This document shows positions 1 through 9,393 of a stretch of DNA of 64,000 nucleotides, one piece after another. Within the stretch, counting starts at the first letter, position 1; every line of letters starts with the position of its first letter. This DNA is from Solenopsis invicta (Eukaryota; Arthropoda; Insecta; Hymenoptera; Formicidae), in the NCBI RefSeq assembly GCF_016802725.1, contig NC_052671.1, positions 19,992,231-20,056,230 of the forward strand, in the 5' to 3' direction. The notes beneath the pieces were generated by a model that had not been told where the DNA came from, searched no databases, and worked only from the letters and a program-made list of their open reading frames with translations. The position numbers and the translations under genes were made by a program.

Positions 1-1738
1 CTCCACCTCCATTAATTGTTCTGCAGTTTGCAACGGAAATCGGTCTTCAACGCTTTCAAAAGAAATCTCTGTGTTCTTGGCTTCTGTTTCTGAATTTGTC
101 CTTTTCACTAAAATATCCAATAAGCTAAGCGTTTGCCGCATATCGTATTTTATGGTCGCTATTTCTCTTGTCAGTCTCTTCAAATGATCCACTGTAAGTA
201 TAAATACCATAATTTAAGAAACGAATAAAATACATATACTGTATATACACAATTTTAATATAGAAATTAGCAGTTGCGTTGAGTAAAAAAAAAGAAAAAA
301 CAGAAATGTTTATTGCGATATACTATAAAATATTTTTTTATCCAAAATAAAATATAAATTCTTAAACATTTTAATTTAAAGTTTTTATTTTAATATACTA
401 CATTTTTTATTATTATTATTAGTTTTCGCGTATTTATTATTAAAGTTATATAATATTATAAAAAGTAATTTAAAAAAATTAAAGTAATATTACAACAGTA
501 TAGTAATAATAATAAATTCTATGTAAAAAATTTTAGAAATAATCTATAGAAAATAAATAATTAAAGAAATAAGAGTTTTAATATCTATTATTTTTAAATT
601 TATCAAATATTTTTTCGTATAATTAAAGATTTCAAAAATACTGAGTTTTTGTTTGGACAAACGCATAATAGATAGTTAGTGAAATACAATGATAAACTTA
701 TCTCTGTATTACAATTATAACATTTATAACACTGTAATACAGAGACAAGTTTATTTGATAAAAATTTATATCTTTGTTAAAAAAAATTATGTAATTCTAA
801 AAATATGATACATAAATTCATTGGATAGCGAATATTTACTTACCAATTGCATCTTGTGAAGACTTATCCAAATTATCATTTCTTTTTTCTTGTAATCTCT
901 CTTCGTCTTGCATATGGCCGATCTCATCCATTTTATCCACATGCCGATTTGATATATCCTCTTCATTTTCTAGTCTATGGTGTACAGTACTATTGTGTCT
1001 TTCTTCATTTCTTGAATACGAAGAATTATGATCTCGAGATTCGTGTTCATTTGAATTTGAAACCTTTTCTGATTTGCTGTACGTTTCTGCGGAAGAATTC
1101 CGAGAACATTTAATCGTGGATAAAATTCCAGATTCATTTTCATCGTACGATCGTTGACCTTTCAATACAAAATAAAATGTAAATTAAAAAAATAAAAAAA
1201 TATAAATTTCACGTATACATATACACTCGTATGTAATATAAACATAACAGATTAGATTGTGTACTTACGTTTTGCAGGAGGACGTGGAGGACGTGGTAAA
1301 ATAATTTCTCTAGATGATTCTTCCTCGCTTTCGGACGAGAGCATAGCTTTTTTTGCTCTTAATTTTCTCGCTTCTTTGCTTCTCGCTTCTTTATCGGTAT
1401 CCATATTCGATGTATCAAGGGCTTGTTTGGCTTTCTCATCGGCTTTACATAAAGATGCTGAAAATATTTCAAATATTGTTAGTAAAATATTATGAAAAAA
1501 CTTGAATTATTTGATTTCAATACTTACAATACTCGCCAAAAATCCGATCAATTTTAACGGAAGACCAATTAGAAGTTGGAATTTCTTCTTTTTCAATCGC
1601 CTTCCGAATTTTTAAATCCGTTTTATAATGTGAAGGATACTTGCATACATCGTTACTTTGTAGCCAAGATTTTGGTATTACTTGGATACCATCGTAGAAT
1701 TCTGCGACGATAAATCCCTGATTCTTTGAATTCGGCAT
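1..1738 (-). CDS. DUF4806-type gene, partial, four exons visible
   Basis: Unnamed protein of a family common in insect genomes and often linked to transposons; its molecular role is not known to me. Exons on the minus strand: 1738-1528, 1457-1269, 1158-844 and 191-1, continuing off the window. Every junction has GT..AG ends (donors GTAAGT at 1527, 1268 and 843) and the phases agree, giving one open frame. The first exon has the usual N-terminal block (FIVAEFYDGIQVIPKSWL); exon 2 has a KADEKAKQALDTSNMD block, an acidic/serine stretch and PRPPRPPAK; exon 3 is charged, low-complexity linker; exon 4 enters a helical region ending FPLQTAEQLMEVE, which looks like the start of a DUF4806 domain. I chose the ATG at 1738 because family members start shortly before the FIVAEF block; an in-frame ATG at 1804 is possible. 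The C-terminus is missing only because the window ends. It lies downstream of the transposase-like gene on the same strand. Confidence 0.72.
692..754. repeat. short inverted repeat in an AT-rich intron
   Basis: The third visible intron of the DUF4806-type gene (843-192, about 650 bp) is AT-rich and otherwise featureless. It contains 22-bp arms (692-713 and 733-754, one mismatch) around a 19-bp loop; the arms contain TCTCTGTATTACA and its complement. It could be a tiny MITE remnant or a hairpin in the pre-mRNA. Confidence 0.6.
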
Positions 1739-2091
1739 CTTCCGCCTGAAACTTTTGAACATATTTTCCCGAGTATCGTATTGTAAACATATATACATCC
1801 GCACAAAAATTTATTTAAATATGATACATATCTGGTTATATATATATAAATTTTTTTAGAAGAAAATTATGAAACGCAGTACGCAATATATTATAAACTA
1901 TGTGCGGTGTTTATTAGCGGTAATACTGTAAAATTACTTTCATTACTATTCTTTACATATGGTAATTTTACAAATTTTTTACTAATTTTATGCAAAGGCC
2001 AAACTTGAAGAGCAGATAACTGACTGACTTTAAAGATGTCAAAATCGACAGAACTGCATGGATAATTGTAAAGTTCCTCAACAACTTTAAA
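1739..2091. other. spacer between the two left-hand genes
   Basis: AT-rich spacer between the stop of the transposase-like gene and the first exon of the DUF4806-type gene. A minus-strand AATAAA at 1915-1910 lies about 175 bp after the upstream stop and could be its poly(A) signal. I see no other gene, and the promoter of the downstream gene would have to lie here if it has its own. Confidence 0.45.
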
Positions 2092-4023
2092 TTAACGACC
2101 TACTGCAATGTAATTACCTTCAATCGATGTTGCAATGTTTTCTAAACAGACGATATCATTTTCTATGAGACAACAATTATCAGGAGATTTAATTGAAATA
2201 ACAAATTGAGAAAATTCAATCTTCGAAAATTGTGGACTGAAACAACCCGATATCAATGGTCCTTTTTCGTGAGGAGTTTTTACGTTAATTTTTGAAACGT
2301 TTATATTGTCAGAGTTTATGTTACAAAAACTCATCTCCGCATAGCGATTTCTAATTTGCTCTAATGGTTTATCCGATTTTCTTAAAATAGATTTCAATTC
2401 TTTCATGAAATTTTCAAACGGAAAGGCACTAAAAGTGTTTAATTGTCCAAATTGTTTTACGCAATCAGCTATATGTAAAAGACCGTGAATGTTATGGGAC
2501 GCAAATTCAGGTCCATAAATTTTAATAAAGCATTCAACAAAATGTTTTAATAATTTATCTGCATATTCTATGTGTTCGACTGTACTTTTCTGACATAAAA
2601 TACGAACAGCAACGTGCAAAGTGAGAAAATTGGAGAAAATAACAGAATTTAATTCTTTTCGTAATATTACAGGACCGGTATATAATAGAAATTGTCTTAA
2701 TTCAGTTGCTTTCCACTGTGCAAAATCTTGTATTTCTCGTGGTCTTCTTGCAAATTCTTTTGGAATGAAATGTCTGATGTTAAGAAGAGACTCGGAAATA
2801 TTTTTTATTTTATGCGAGGATAAACATCTAGTTTTAAGAGGACCACTTATCCACAATTTTATCAACTTTTTAACAACGCCAATGCATATCATATGCATGC
2901 AATGGTAATCAAATGGTATGTGAGATACAACACCAAAATGTGGAATGTTTAGTAGAATGGAATGACCCAGATGATGTTCTTCTTGAATTTGATTAGAGAA
3001 GCTATCGTCTGTTCTTGCTTGGTAATCAAAATTGGGGAAACATATTCTGTTAGCGATAAAATCTCCTTCAATCGTACATTTTGGACAACTGAAATAACCT
3101 TTATGTCCTTTCGTAAGAGTAATGAAAGATTTTGCAGGAGCATCACATATGACAGAATGTATTGATATTGAAAATGTTGTCTCATTATAAATTACGCCCT
3201 CATTAATTAAATTACTGATTTCTTCTACGAACTGTTGTAAGAATTTATTCGAATCCGCTGGTTTAGATTTACTGAAATAACAACCAATAAGAAATACTTT
3301 GCCGTCAGGCATGATTCGTCCTAAAATGGGCCATAATTGATTAGAACTCGACCGAGAAATTGGTAAACCATCGATACCAATTTGAATCTGAACAGGTGAT
3401 GAAACCGTATTCTTGTTTCTAGATATAAATTGGAGAATGTTATATTCAATATTAAAATGACAATATTGTCCCGGAAATATTTCAGTAATAACGGAAGATC
3501 GTGGTGTATGTAGTAATGTCTTTGCACATTTTGGCAAATTGGAAAAAGTAGGATGCGCTGTTCTCAAACCGGACAATAAATGCGATAAAGCTACATGAGA
3601 AATACGATGTGTGCAAGACCATTGTACTAAAAATGCTTTGAAATCGTTATTTTCTTCCTCTGAATCACGCTCCTCTCTTATACTGTCCTCTCTTATATTG
3701 TTTTCTCGATGTAAAGGTATATTATTTATAAAAACATTATGTGCAGAAATATTTCTATTCGTTATATTATTTCTATTCGTTATATTCGTAAACGTTAAAT
3801 CGGGAAATGATAAATTTATTGCGTTTTGTTTAGTTTCGTCGAAAATGGCGCAATTAAAATCGATTATCTCGTCATGATTACTCGAAGCAGAATTATTTGA
3901 AATTTCGTTCGTATTAATATCTAATTCTTCGTTAAATCGGGCAAGTAATTCATCACTGCATTCTCGAATTATTTTACGACGGTACCTTTTTGAAATACGT
4001 GACGAAAATTTACGCTTTGACAT
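2092..4023 (-). CDS. TNP2/DUF4218-like transposase (CACTA/EnSpm-type), intact frame
   Basis: Single uninterrupted frame of 643 residues. The N-terminal 130 residues are basic and then asparagine/acid-rich and look disordered. From about residue 140 it has blocks I associate with insect TNP2-like transposases: HISH-like start with LLS and LPKCAKTLLHTP (to about 174), GIDGLP with D218, WPILGRI (231-237), ICDAPAKSF with D294, a CPKC zinc-knuckle-like pair (C313, C316), then FDYHCMHMICIGVVKKLI around D372/H377. A DUF4218-like C-terminal part has HGLLHIADCVKQFG and FPFENFMKELKSILR (534-548). Family assignment rests on motif order, not a search. If correct it would be a cut-and-paste transposase or a domesticated derivative. 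The start ATG at 4023 is followed by a basic MSKRKFSS run and preceded by an acceptor-like CAG at about 4041. It has no stop or frameshift, so it is young or under constraint. Confidence 0.68.
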   Translation of the reverse strand: MSKRKFSSRISKRYRRKIIRECSDELLARFNEELDINTNEISNNSASSNHDEIIDFNCAIFDETKQNAINLSFPDLTFTNITNRNNITNRNISAHNVFINNIPLHRENNIREDSIREERDSEEENNDFKAFLVQWSCTHRISHVALSHLLSGLRTAHPTFSNLPKCAKTLLHTPRSSVITEIFPGQYCHFNIEYNILQFISRNKNTVSSPVQIQIGIDGLPISRSSSNQLWPILGRIMPDGKVFLIGCYFSKSKPADSNKFLQQFVEEISNLINEGVIYNETTFSISIHSVICDAPAKSFITLTKGHKGYFSCPKCTIEGDFIANRICFPNFDYQARTDDSFSNQIQEEHHLGHSILLNIPHFGVVSHIPFDYHCMHMICIGVVKKLIKLWISGPLKTRCLSSHKIKNISESLLNIRHFIPKEFARRPREIQDFAQWKATELRQFLLYTGPVILRKELNSVIFSNFLTLHVAVRILCQKSTVEHIEYADKLLKHFVECFIKIYGPEFASHNIHGLLHIADCVKQFGQLNTFSAFPFENFMKELKSILRKSDKPLEQIRNRYAEMSFCNINSDNINVSKINVKTPHEKGPLISGCFSPQFSKIEFSQFVISIKSPDNCCLIENDIVCLENIATSIEGNYIAVGR

Positions 4024-4260
4024 GGTTCATTATTAATTCTGTACAAGTATCTATGTAAAAATCTATGTAAATATTATATATTTAAAAATTCAAATAAAAT
4101 GTGGAATTAAAAAGATCTTATACTTGCTCTTTTCGGTAATTGTTGAACAATCTCGATCGTTGTAGGTGGAATATATATATTGTTCAATTTCTTAATTAGT
4201 TACTCTCGATGATTCACTCACTGATCACAGCTAGGATCATGCATCAAGACCGAAGAAAAC
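4024..4260 (-). promoter_or_regulatory. probable 5' leader with a leader intron
   Basis: Immediately upstream of the ATG at 4023 the minus strand reads ...CTTGTACAG then AATTAATAATGAACC, a good acceptor. An AAGAGCAAGTATAAG stretch about 85 bp further upstream could be a GC-type donor. The diverged second copy near 4976-5160 has a normal GTAAGTAG donor at the equivalent place, which supports a leader intron in the ancestor. I cannot place the transcription start. Confidence 0.35.
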
Positions 4261-4366
4261 AGAAATCTTGATCGCTGAAAAAAATTACAAATATGTAGTA
4301 AAACGCACAACACACGTACTAGCATCCGTAAAGGTGCGTATATCAATATCTTCGCACTCTCCCACT

Positions 4367-4538
4367 TCCACTTTCTCTCTCTCTCTCTCTCTTTCTCGCT
4401 CTCGCTCTCTCTCTCTCGTTCATTCGCTCGCTCGCTCGCGCTTTCTCTCTCTCTCTTTCGTTCATTCGCTCGCTCGCTCGCGCTTCTCTCTCTCTCTTTT
4501 TCTATTTCTCTTACTCTCTCTCTTTCTCTCTCGCCTAT
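4367..4538. repeat. CT-rich microsatellite with a 42-bp internal duplication
   Basis: Nearly pure pyrimidine on the plus strand: (CT)n mixed with (CGCT)n. A 42-bp unit beginning CGTTCATTCGCTCG occurs at 4417 and again at 4459. The open frame across it encodes only Ser/Leu/Arg low complexity and is not a gene. Confidence 0.9.
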
Positions 4539-4914
4539 AGATCTTTGTAAAGTATAAAAAATATTCGTCTATTGTATATACTCATACATCTCGAATCCCG
4601 TACAGCAAAGTTAATCCTGCATGCAATGTACATACACGTGTCATTGTGCAGGATCATTCGTGTCCATACCGTTACGATTCCTATTTCTCATATACATACA
4701 TGTAATTTTTATAATTCTTCCAAATTTTTTTTCTAATGTATACATAGCAGAATAATTTAATAGAAAACTTGAAAACGACGTGTAAATTTTAATAGAATTT
4801 TTGAATACTTTTACAAGCCTCAAAATCAGATCGGACACAAATGATCCATGTGTGTCACTCTCATGGGTACTAAAAATATGCATGTACCACACTGCAAAAT
4901 TAATTAATGGAATA
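4539..4914. other. AT-rich spacer, no gene seen
   Basis: No coding frame with recognisable composition, no splice-linked exons and no repeat above a few bases. A short minus-strand frame here has no features that support it. Confidence 0.5.
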
Positions 4915-4978
4915 AATTATGGCGGTACCTCTTTGAAAAATATTCGACAAAAATTTACGCTTTGCTATGGTTAATTTT
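4915..4978 (-). pseudogene. decayed copy of the 5' end of the TNP2-like gene
   Basis: The minus strand from about 4975 to 4919 repeats the first coding bases of the gene at 4023: AAGCGTAAATTT, then the ATTT..CAAA..GGTACC stretch. The start codon is ATA instead of ATG, and there is a 2-bp length difference before GGTACC, so the frame is broken. Similarity fades after about 20 codons. The sequence further upstream (to about 5160) also resembles the leader region of the intact gene (TTACTCTCG, ATCACTGTG-like pieces). This is a truncated paralogue end. Confidence 0.65.
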
Positions 4979-5163
4979 AATTGTATTTTAATATTCCCAT
5001 TTTCTACATAAATGTGTACTACAATAGACTAAAAATATTTAAAAAAATTTCTACTTACTTTCTTTCTAAGAAATCCTCTTCATCCAATAATTCAGTTACG
5101 GTCACTTACTCTCGTTACTTATCACTGTGCATCTAACACGTGCTAACACGAGCAATAGGCGCG

Positions 5164-5171
5164 AATAGACT
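5164..5171. repeat. left 8-bp target site duplication
   Basis: AATAGACT, identical to 10143-10150. Eight base pairs is the duplication size made by P-element transposases. Confidence 0.85.
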
Positions 5172-5198
5172 CAGAGTCGTCAAACTCCCGTGTTATTT

Positions 5199-5254
5199 TT
5201 TCGTCTAGTATTTCAGCGCCATCTAATAGTTTACCCTCTATAAGTGTGAACTAC
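5199..5254 (+). repeat. left inverted-repeat arm of the P-like element
   Basis: 56 bp starting TTTCGTCTAGTATTTCAGCG and ending GTGAACTAC; one mismatch to the reverse complement of 10060-10115. It begins 27 bp inside the element end. Confidence 0.92.
5214..5224 (-). promoter_or_regulatory. CTCF-core-like motif in the left arm
   Basis: The minus strand reads AGATGGCGCTG, which fits the fly CTCF core AGRKGGCGC. It is mirrored in the right arm at 10090-10100, so the two motifs point outward. Binding is untested. Confidence 0.35.
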
Positions 5255-5612
5255 AAGGTAAAACAGCATGAATAGTCGATAAAAATGCATGGCATTTTTA
5301 CCCTTTTTTGTTATTAAAATTATAAAAATTATTAGTGAATCAGGTAAAATTAAAAACACGTAATAAATTTATAAATACATTTTATTTATATAGTATAATA
5401 ATTCAAAAAGAAAAAGAATTAACGTATTCCTTAAAAAGAAATCTAACCAAAATCTTTATGAAAATTATGAGATAACATAATGCATTTTGTACAAACCAGC
5501 GACTTGGGTATGTCAATTTAAATATACTTGACTGTTTATATTTTTATTTAATTCGTGTAACTTTAGTCCTTTCTCTCTCTCTCTCTCTTAGGTAAAACTA
5601 AAAAAACTACTC
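5255..5612. other. 3' non-coding end of the P-like element, with poly(A) signal
   Basis: AT-rich sequence between the left arm and the mini-gene stop. A minus-strand AATAAA at 5548-5543 lies 65 bp after that stop and is the likeliest poly(A) signal for transcripts of the element. A CT run occupies about 5572-5589. Confidence 0.5.
5281..5299. repeat. subterminal palindrome, left end of the P-like element
   Basis: AAAAATGCATGGCATTTTT: 8-bp arms around ATG. Its GCATGGC core also occurs twice at the right end (10036-10053), so it may be a shared subterminal transposase site. Confidence 0.5.
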
Positions 5613-6286
5613 TTAAAGCCCCACTGAGTATTTCCGGAATATTCTCTTTTCTGCGTCCTCGTTTCGCCTTGGCGTGTCATCGCGTGGGTTCTCCGTCGAC
5701 AGGCTGTTATTACCATGCTGCAGTACCAAATGTAATAATACGTCCAGCTCTGCAAAAAGAAAACACAAATTAATAAAAATTTATGATCCAGACAGACACG
5801 TAATGTGTCATGGAAAACATGGAATATTTTGTAGTTTTCAACCAAATTATATTTGAAAATTTTGAATATCCTTCTTTGTATTCTCAAAATGACAAATTCA
5901 TTAAGCTCTCAATTTTCTTTATTATTATTAAAGACAAAATTGTATTTTAAAAAATTGTATTTTATAACACAATTACGTAATCTGTTGCGAATTCTACCTA
6001 CTTCTTAATCTCGTTGATTCATGAATCTCCATGTCCCAATTATCGCTGTCTCTGGTAGTTTTAATCATGGGCCAATTATCACTGTCTCTGGTAGCTTCGA
6101 TCATGGGCCGATCCGATGTTAAAATCTCCGCTAAGTATTACGCTCACATTATATTTAGGATTCTGTCAACATATTCCAAGATTGTTAGTAAATTGTAATA
6201 TATGTAACATATACTCTTAGATAAATCGTGCAATTTAACTTACCTTTCCTTTCCAAAGATACTATGCTGATTGTATATTTAATCAT
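5613..6286 (-). CDS. unrecognised three-exon mini-gene in the P-like element, 102 aa
   Basis: Predicted exons: 6286-6244 (ATG start), 6130-6002 and 5749-5613 (TAA stop). Junctions: donor GTAAGTTAAA at 6243 with acceptor ATACTTAG before 6130, and donor GTAGGT at 6001 with acceptor TTTTTGCAG before 5749. Phases agree at both joins (G+CG, A+AG), giving 309 nt or 102 residues. Exon 1 encodes MIKYTISIVSLERK; exon 2 has two copies of a 12-residue unit containing TRDSDNW; exon 3 starts LDVLLHLVLQHGNNS and then becomes charged. I recognise no domain, signal peptide or membrane segment. It starts 21 bp past the transposase stop and lies inside the element. It could be a second protein of the transposon, an alternative 3' end of the transposase transcript, or a captured host fragment. 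The agreeing phases are the main support; transcript data are lacking. Confidence 0.5.
6031..6102 (-). repeat. 36-bp tandem pair inside mini-gene exon 2
   Basis: Units 6031-6066 and 6067-6102, with a partial third from 6103. The unit is 12 codons long and encodes (A/T)TRDSDNW(P/D)M plus flanking residues. The two copies differ at several bases but keep TRDSDNW. Confidence 0.85.
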
Positions 6287-6306
6287 ATAGACATTGGAAC
6301 ATTTAT

Positions 6307-7352
6307 CTATATTCTAGATTCGGGTTTCATTTTCTTTCCATATTTGTTTGACATTCTCGCAGCTATTTTATACATGAAATTATCAGAGTGGACATTGATT
6401 TTTCGGCACAGAATATTATTCATAAATTTGCACCAAGCTTTGAGAAATTCTTCTGCGGTTATCAATATTAATGTTTCTTTTAAGTGTGTACATTGTACGG
6501 AACACGTAAGAAAACATTGATTTTCTAGAATTTTTCTTGTTTTTTCTAGTATTTTAATTTTATGGCATATCTCAGGAAATTGCTGCTCTAAAATTTCGAT
6601 AGCCTTTTCAATTTCAATTAAAGTTTGTGCGTTTGTATGATTCTTGGCACATTTCTCACATTGCGCAACAAGTTCTTTGCGTCTAATAATGTCAATGATT
6701 TTTTTTTCGTTAAGTAATTTCTCATTTATATCACTTCTTGGTATTGCTGACTCATTACATTCTACTTCTTCATATTGTGTGTTTTCAGAATCGTTCATTT
6801 CTTTCATTGTCTGAGACAGATTCATCAAATGAGTCAAAGCCAATGTCGAGCCTTCTGTAGTATCTTTACAGTTAGCTCCGATGGAATGTTTGGAAGATAA
6901 ATTACAAATAAGTAATGTTTTAAATCCACCTTCAAATTGTTCGCAACTTGGATTTCTGTTAGCAAATCCGTTGCTTCTTATCTGGCTGAAAAAATTTTCA
7001 GCCGGGTCTTGGTTCAAAAATTTTAAATTGAGCGATTCAAATTTAGCAGCACGAAGTGTTTTCCATATTTCTTGTGTGCCTTTCATAGTCCAAATCCAGT
7101 TTTTTAAATTAGGTGCAGTCTTACTAGGAATTTTTTTAGTCAGTTTTTCAACGTAACGCATATTTTTGATTTTTTTACAGGCTTCTTGCCAAAATGCACA
7201 GTGTCCACTAGTAGCCGTTATTATACTACTTAATCCTTGCTGATGTTTGCCATTGAATGAATCAAATAAATCATTCATAAATCTGACAAATTCGCAAGTT
7301 GTGGATGCACTTTTGGACATAATCATGTCTCCTTGTTGTGTTGGGACAACTC
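6307..7352 (-). CDS. transposase exon 4: catalytic glutamate and C-terminus
   Basis: Contains FLNQDPAENFFSQIR with D680 and E683, the third catalytic position. A Cys-rich tail follows (CEKC, CSVQCTH) that could be a zinc-binding module. It ends KPESRI at a TAG stop. Confidence 0.85.
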
Positions 7353-9393
7353 CTGCAACAAACAAAATACAGACAAAATTATTCTTAGATATTTTTGATA
7401 TTATTTTAAAATTTACTTATAGTTATTTATTCATATACTTATTTACCTCCATTTACATTTAATATAACATCCATAAAATTTGACACTGTGCGACTAAATA
7501 CTTGAGTTGCGTATTTAACCCTCATTTTGGGGATTAGCTTGGGAATAATGTGCTTCTCAGTTATTTTCTCCATTTGTCGGTATCTCATAAGAGAATTTTT
7601 ATCAATGTCGTACGCTTTTTGAATATCATCCCAAGATGCGTATTTTTTGTTTAAAGCACACGATATTCTTGTGTCAGTATCTAAATCCTTTGTGAGAAGA
7701 TTATTTCTGGTACCCTTTATCAAGTGTACGTAATCATACACAGGTATTACTTTATGGTTTTTTATCATAAAACTATTACCTGAAACAAACGAAAATATTC
7801 AAAGTCTTTATTACATATTAGAAACAAATTTAATAAAAATCATAAATATGGAGCGATATAAGTAATAGAAAAGTGTACATTGTCTTGTAAATTATGTACT
7901 TACTTGTAGGTAAATTCTTCATAATGCGAATTTTATTGGAATCAGAAATTAAACTGTTAATTGCAGCCATATTGGTACCACCCTGATCGCATACAACAGC
8001 CACAGGTATTAATCCCGATGCAGAAATGTTCACTAGCCATTGTTTCACGCATCGAATGAGTTGATGCGTTTTTGTAGTGCTCTCACAAAAACCGTATCCC
8101 AAAGGCATCTTGTTTCCAGATTTAAGACACCGAAGATAGAAAACTATAGCATGGTCAGCAATTTTTCTTGTTCTTCTCATTCCCCAGTCCTCAAAGCCAA
8201 TGATTCGATCTTGCTTTTTATTGTAGTATAAAGCTGGTTGTAATGAAATTTCGTCCCAAATGAGAGCAACATATTTGTCTCTGCTGTCTTTCAGATCCAA
8301 CGCTATTTGTTCCAGATACTTTACTATTAAACGAGTACATCCAGCTCTAATAGGAATGTTGTTCAGTTGTGAATTCAAGGTGGAAATAGATGGGCAACTT
8401 AAATATTTACTTAAAAAAGTATAGCATGCACGGGATCTCTTATATATATTTATGCAAAATATTTTATCCTCAATAGTATATCTTCGGGCCTGAAGAAAAA
8501 GATTTTATCAAACTGATCAAATTTATAATAAAACGTGTGTGTGTATACAAATTATAATAAAACATTATTAGGTAAAGGAACATGAAAGGATATTAGCTGT
8601 TATACTGAATGTTAAGTACCTGAACAGGAACGTCATTATTCCTTAAAATCATATTGACGAATTTCTCTTTCACAGTATTACTTGCGTTTGTATGTGTGAA
8701 AGAAATTGTGCCTTTGTTTTTTTTATAATTTATTGCAAGACGCTTCAAGTCTCTATTTTTACGTCTCAATTTTACGTTCATAATATGCAATGACTTTGCT
8801 CTCGGACTGAGATGAACAACACGTGTAATATGTCGTAAATTTGGTCTTCTTCCTTTGGATGTATTTGCGAACTGTGTTTCCAAATTTTGTATCCTCTTCT
8901 CAAACATTTGGTTTAACGATGCTTGTTCATTTTGCAACAGACCGTCATGATGCACTAATAATTCATTGTGCTGTTGCAATGTTCTTTCCATGTCTATTAC
9001 ACGTTGACCAATGTGTGGTTGTTCAATTTGTGGTTGCTCAATCTGTGGCTGTTCACTTTGCGGCTGTTCAATATCTGCCTGTTCAATCTGTGGTGGTACG
9101 GATTGCACATTATTATCCGTTGCAATATTGTCCACATCATTATTTTCCATTATCAAAGCAGGTACTGCTGTTTTCAGCAGAAATCGGTTACGTTGAGAGC
9201 AGCTATAATCTTTCTCCGAGAAATGCTTATGGCATACTTTATATTTTTGCAATTCATTAGCACAATAATTCTGCAAGTCATACAATTTCAAATTTTTTAT
9301 CCATGCTGAGCATCTTTCTGCATCTTTGGGAAATTTATGCGAAGGAACTTTAACACCTGACTTGCAGTTAGAAACGCAACAAGCTTTCACCAT
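6307..9393 (-). CDS. P-element-like THAP transposase, 912 aa, four exons, intact
   Basis: Exons on the minus strand: 9393-8620, 8489-7904, 7779-7447 and 7352-6307. All introns are GT..AG and all phases agree (0, 1, 1), giving 2739 nt with one stop at the end. The 912-residue length is close to THAP9-type proteins. Order: THAP zinc finger (1-80), Gln/Glu repeat (about 102-130), coiled coil (about 135-175), helix-turn-helix-like block after the first intron (259-300), then an RNase H-like catalytic domain split by an insertion. Acidic residues match the family pattern: D337 in IWDE, D426 in VCDQGGTN, and D680/E683 in NQDPAENFF, the same D-x-x-E spacing as the last acidic pair of the fly P transposase. 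An acceptor TTTGTCTTTAG just before the ATG implies a leader intron. The protein should bind the element ends and catalyse cut-and-paste movement in the nucleus. No inactivating change is visible. Confidence 0.88.
7447..7779 (-). CDS. transposase exon 3: insertion domain
   Basis: Contains VYDYVHLIKGTRNNL, which matches the DxxHLxKxxRN motif of P-type transposases. In the fly protein the corresponding insertion binds GTP. I cannot confirm GTP-binding residues here. Acceptor GTTTGTTTCAG, donor GTAAATAAG. Confidence 0.82.
7904..8489 (-). CDS. transposase exon 2: first half of the RNase H-like domain
   Basis: Begins ARRYTIEDKIFCINIYKRS, the usual block after the linker in THAP9-type proteins. 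It holds the first two catalytic acids, D337 (IWDEISLQPALYY) and D426 (VCDQGGTNM). Acceptor TTTTTCTTCAG, donor GTAAGTACAT. Confidence 0.85.
8620..9393 (-). CDS. transposase exon 1: THAP finger and coiled coil
   Basis: 258 codons. THAP C2CH residues are C5 or C6, C10, C54 and H57. F21-P22, W31, F58 and an AVPAL box (76-80) match conserved THAP positions. Residues about 102-130 are five-residue repeats of the EQPQI type. Residues 135-175 have heptad-like leucines, a likely oligomerisation segment. Donor CAG/GTACTT. Confidence 0.85.

Noticed and set aside
847..1495. Plus-strand frames opposite the DUF4806-type exons
   Set aside because: The minus-strand exons join in phase with canonical splice sites, so these are shadows.
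4268..4540. Plus-strand open frame rich in Ser, Leu and Arg
   Set aside because: It is a translation of the CT/CGCT microsatellite.
4641..4892. Minus-strand frame of 83 residues
   Set aside because: No recognisable domain, no splice partners, composition like AT-rich spacer.
8841..9309. Plus-strand frames rich in Cys, Val or Leu opposite the transposase exon 1
   Set aside because: Antisense shadows of the Gln/Glu repeat; the minus strand has a THAP domain and agreeing splice sites.
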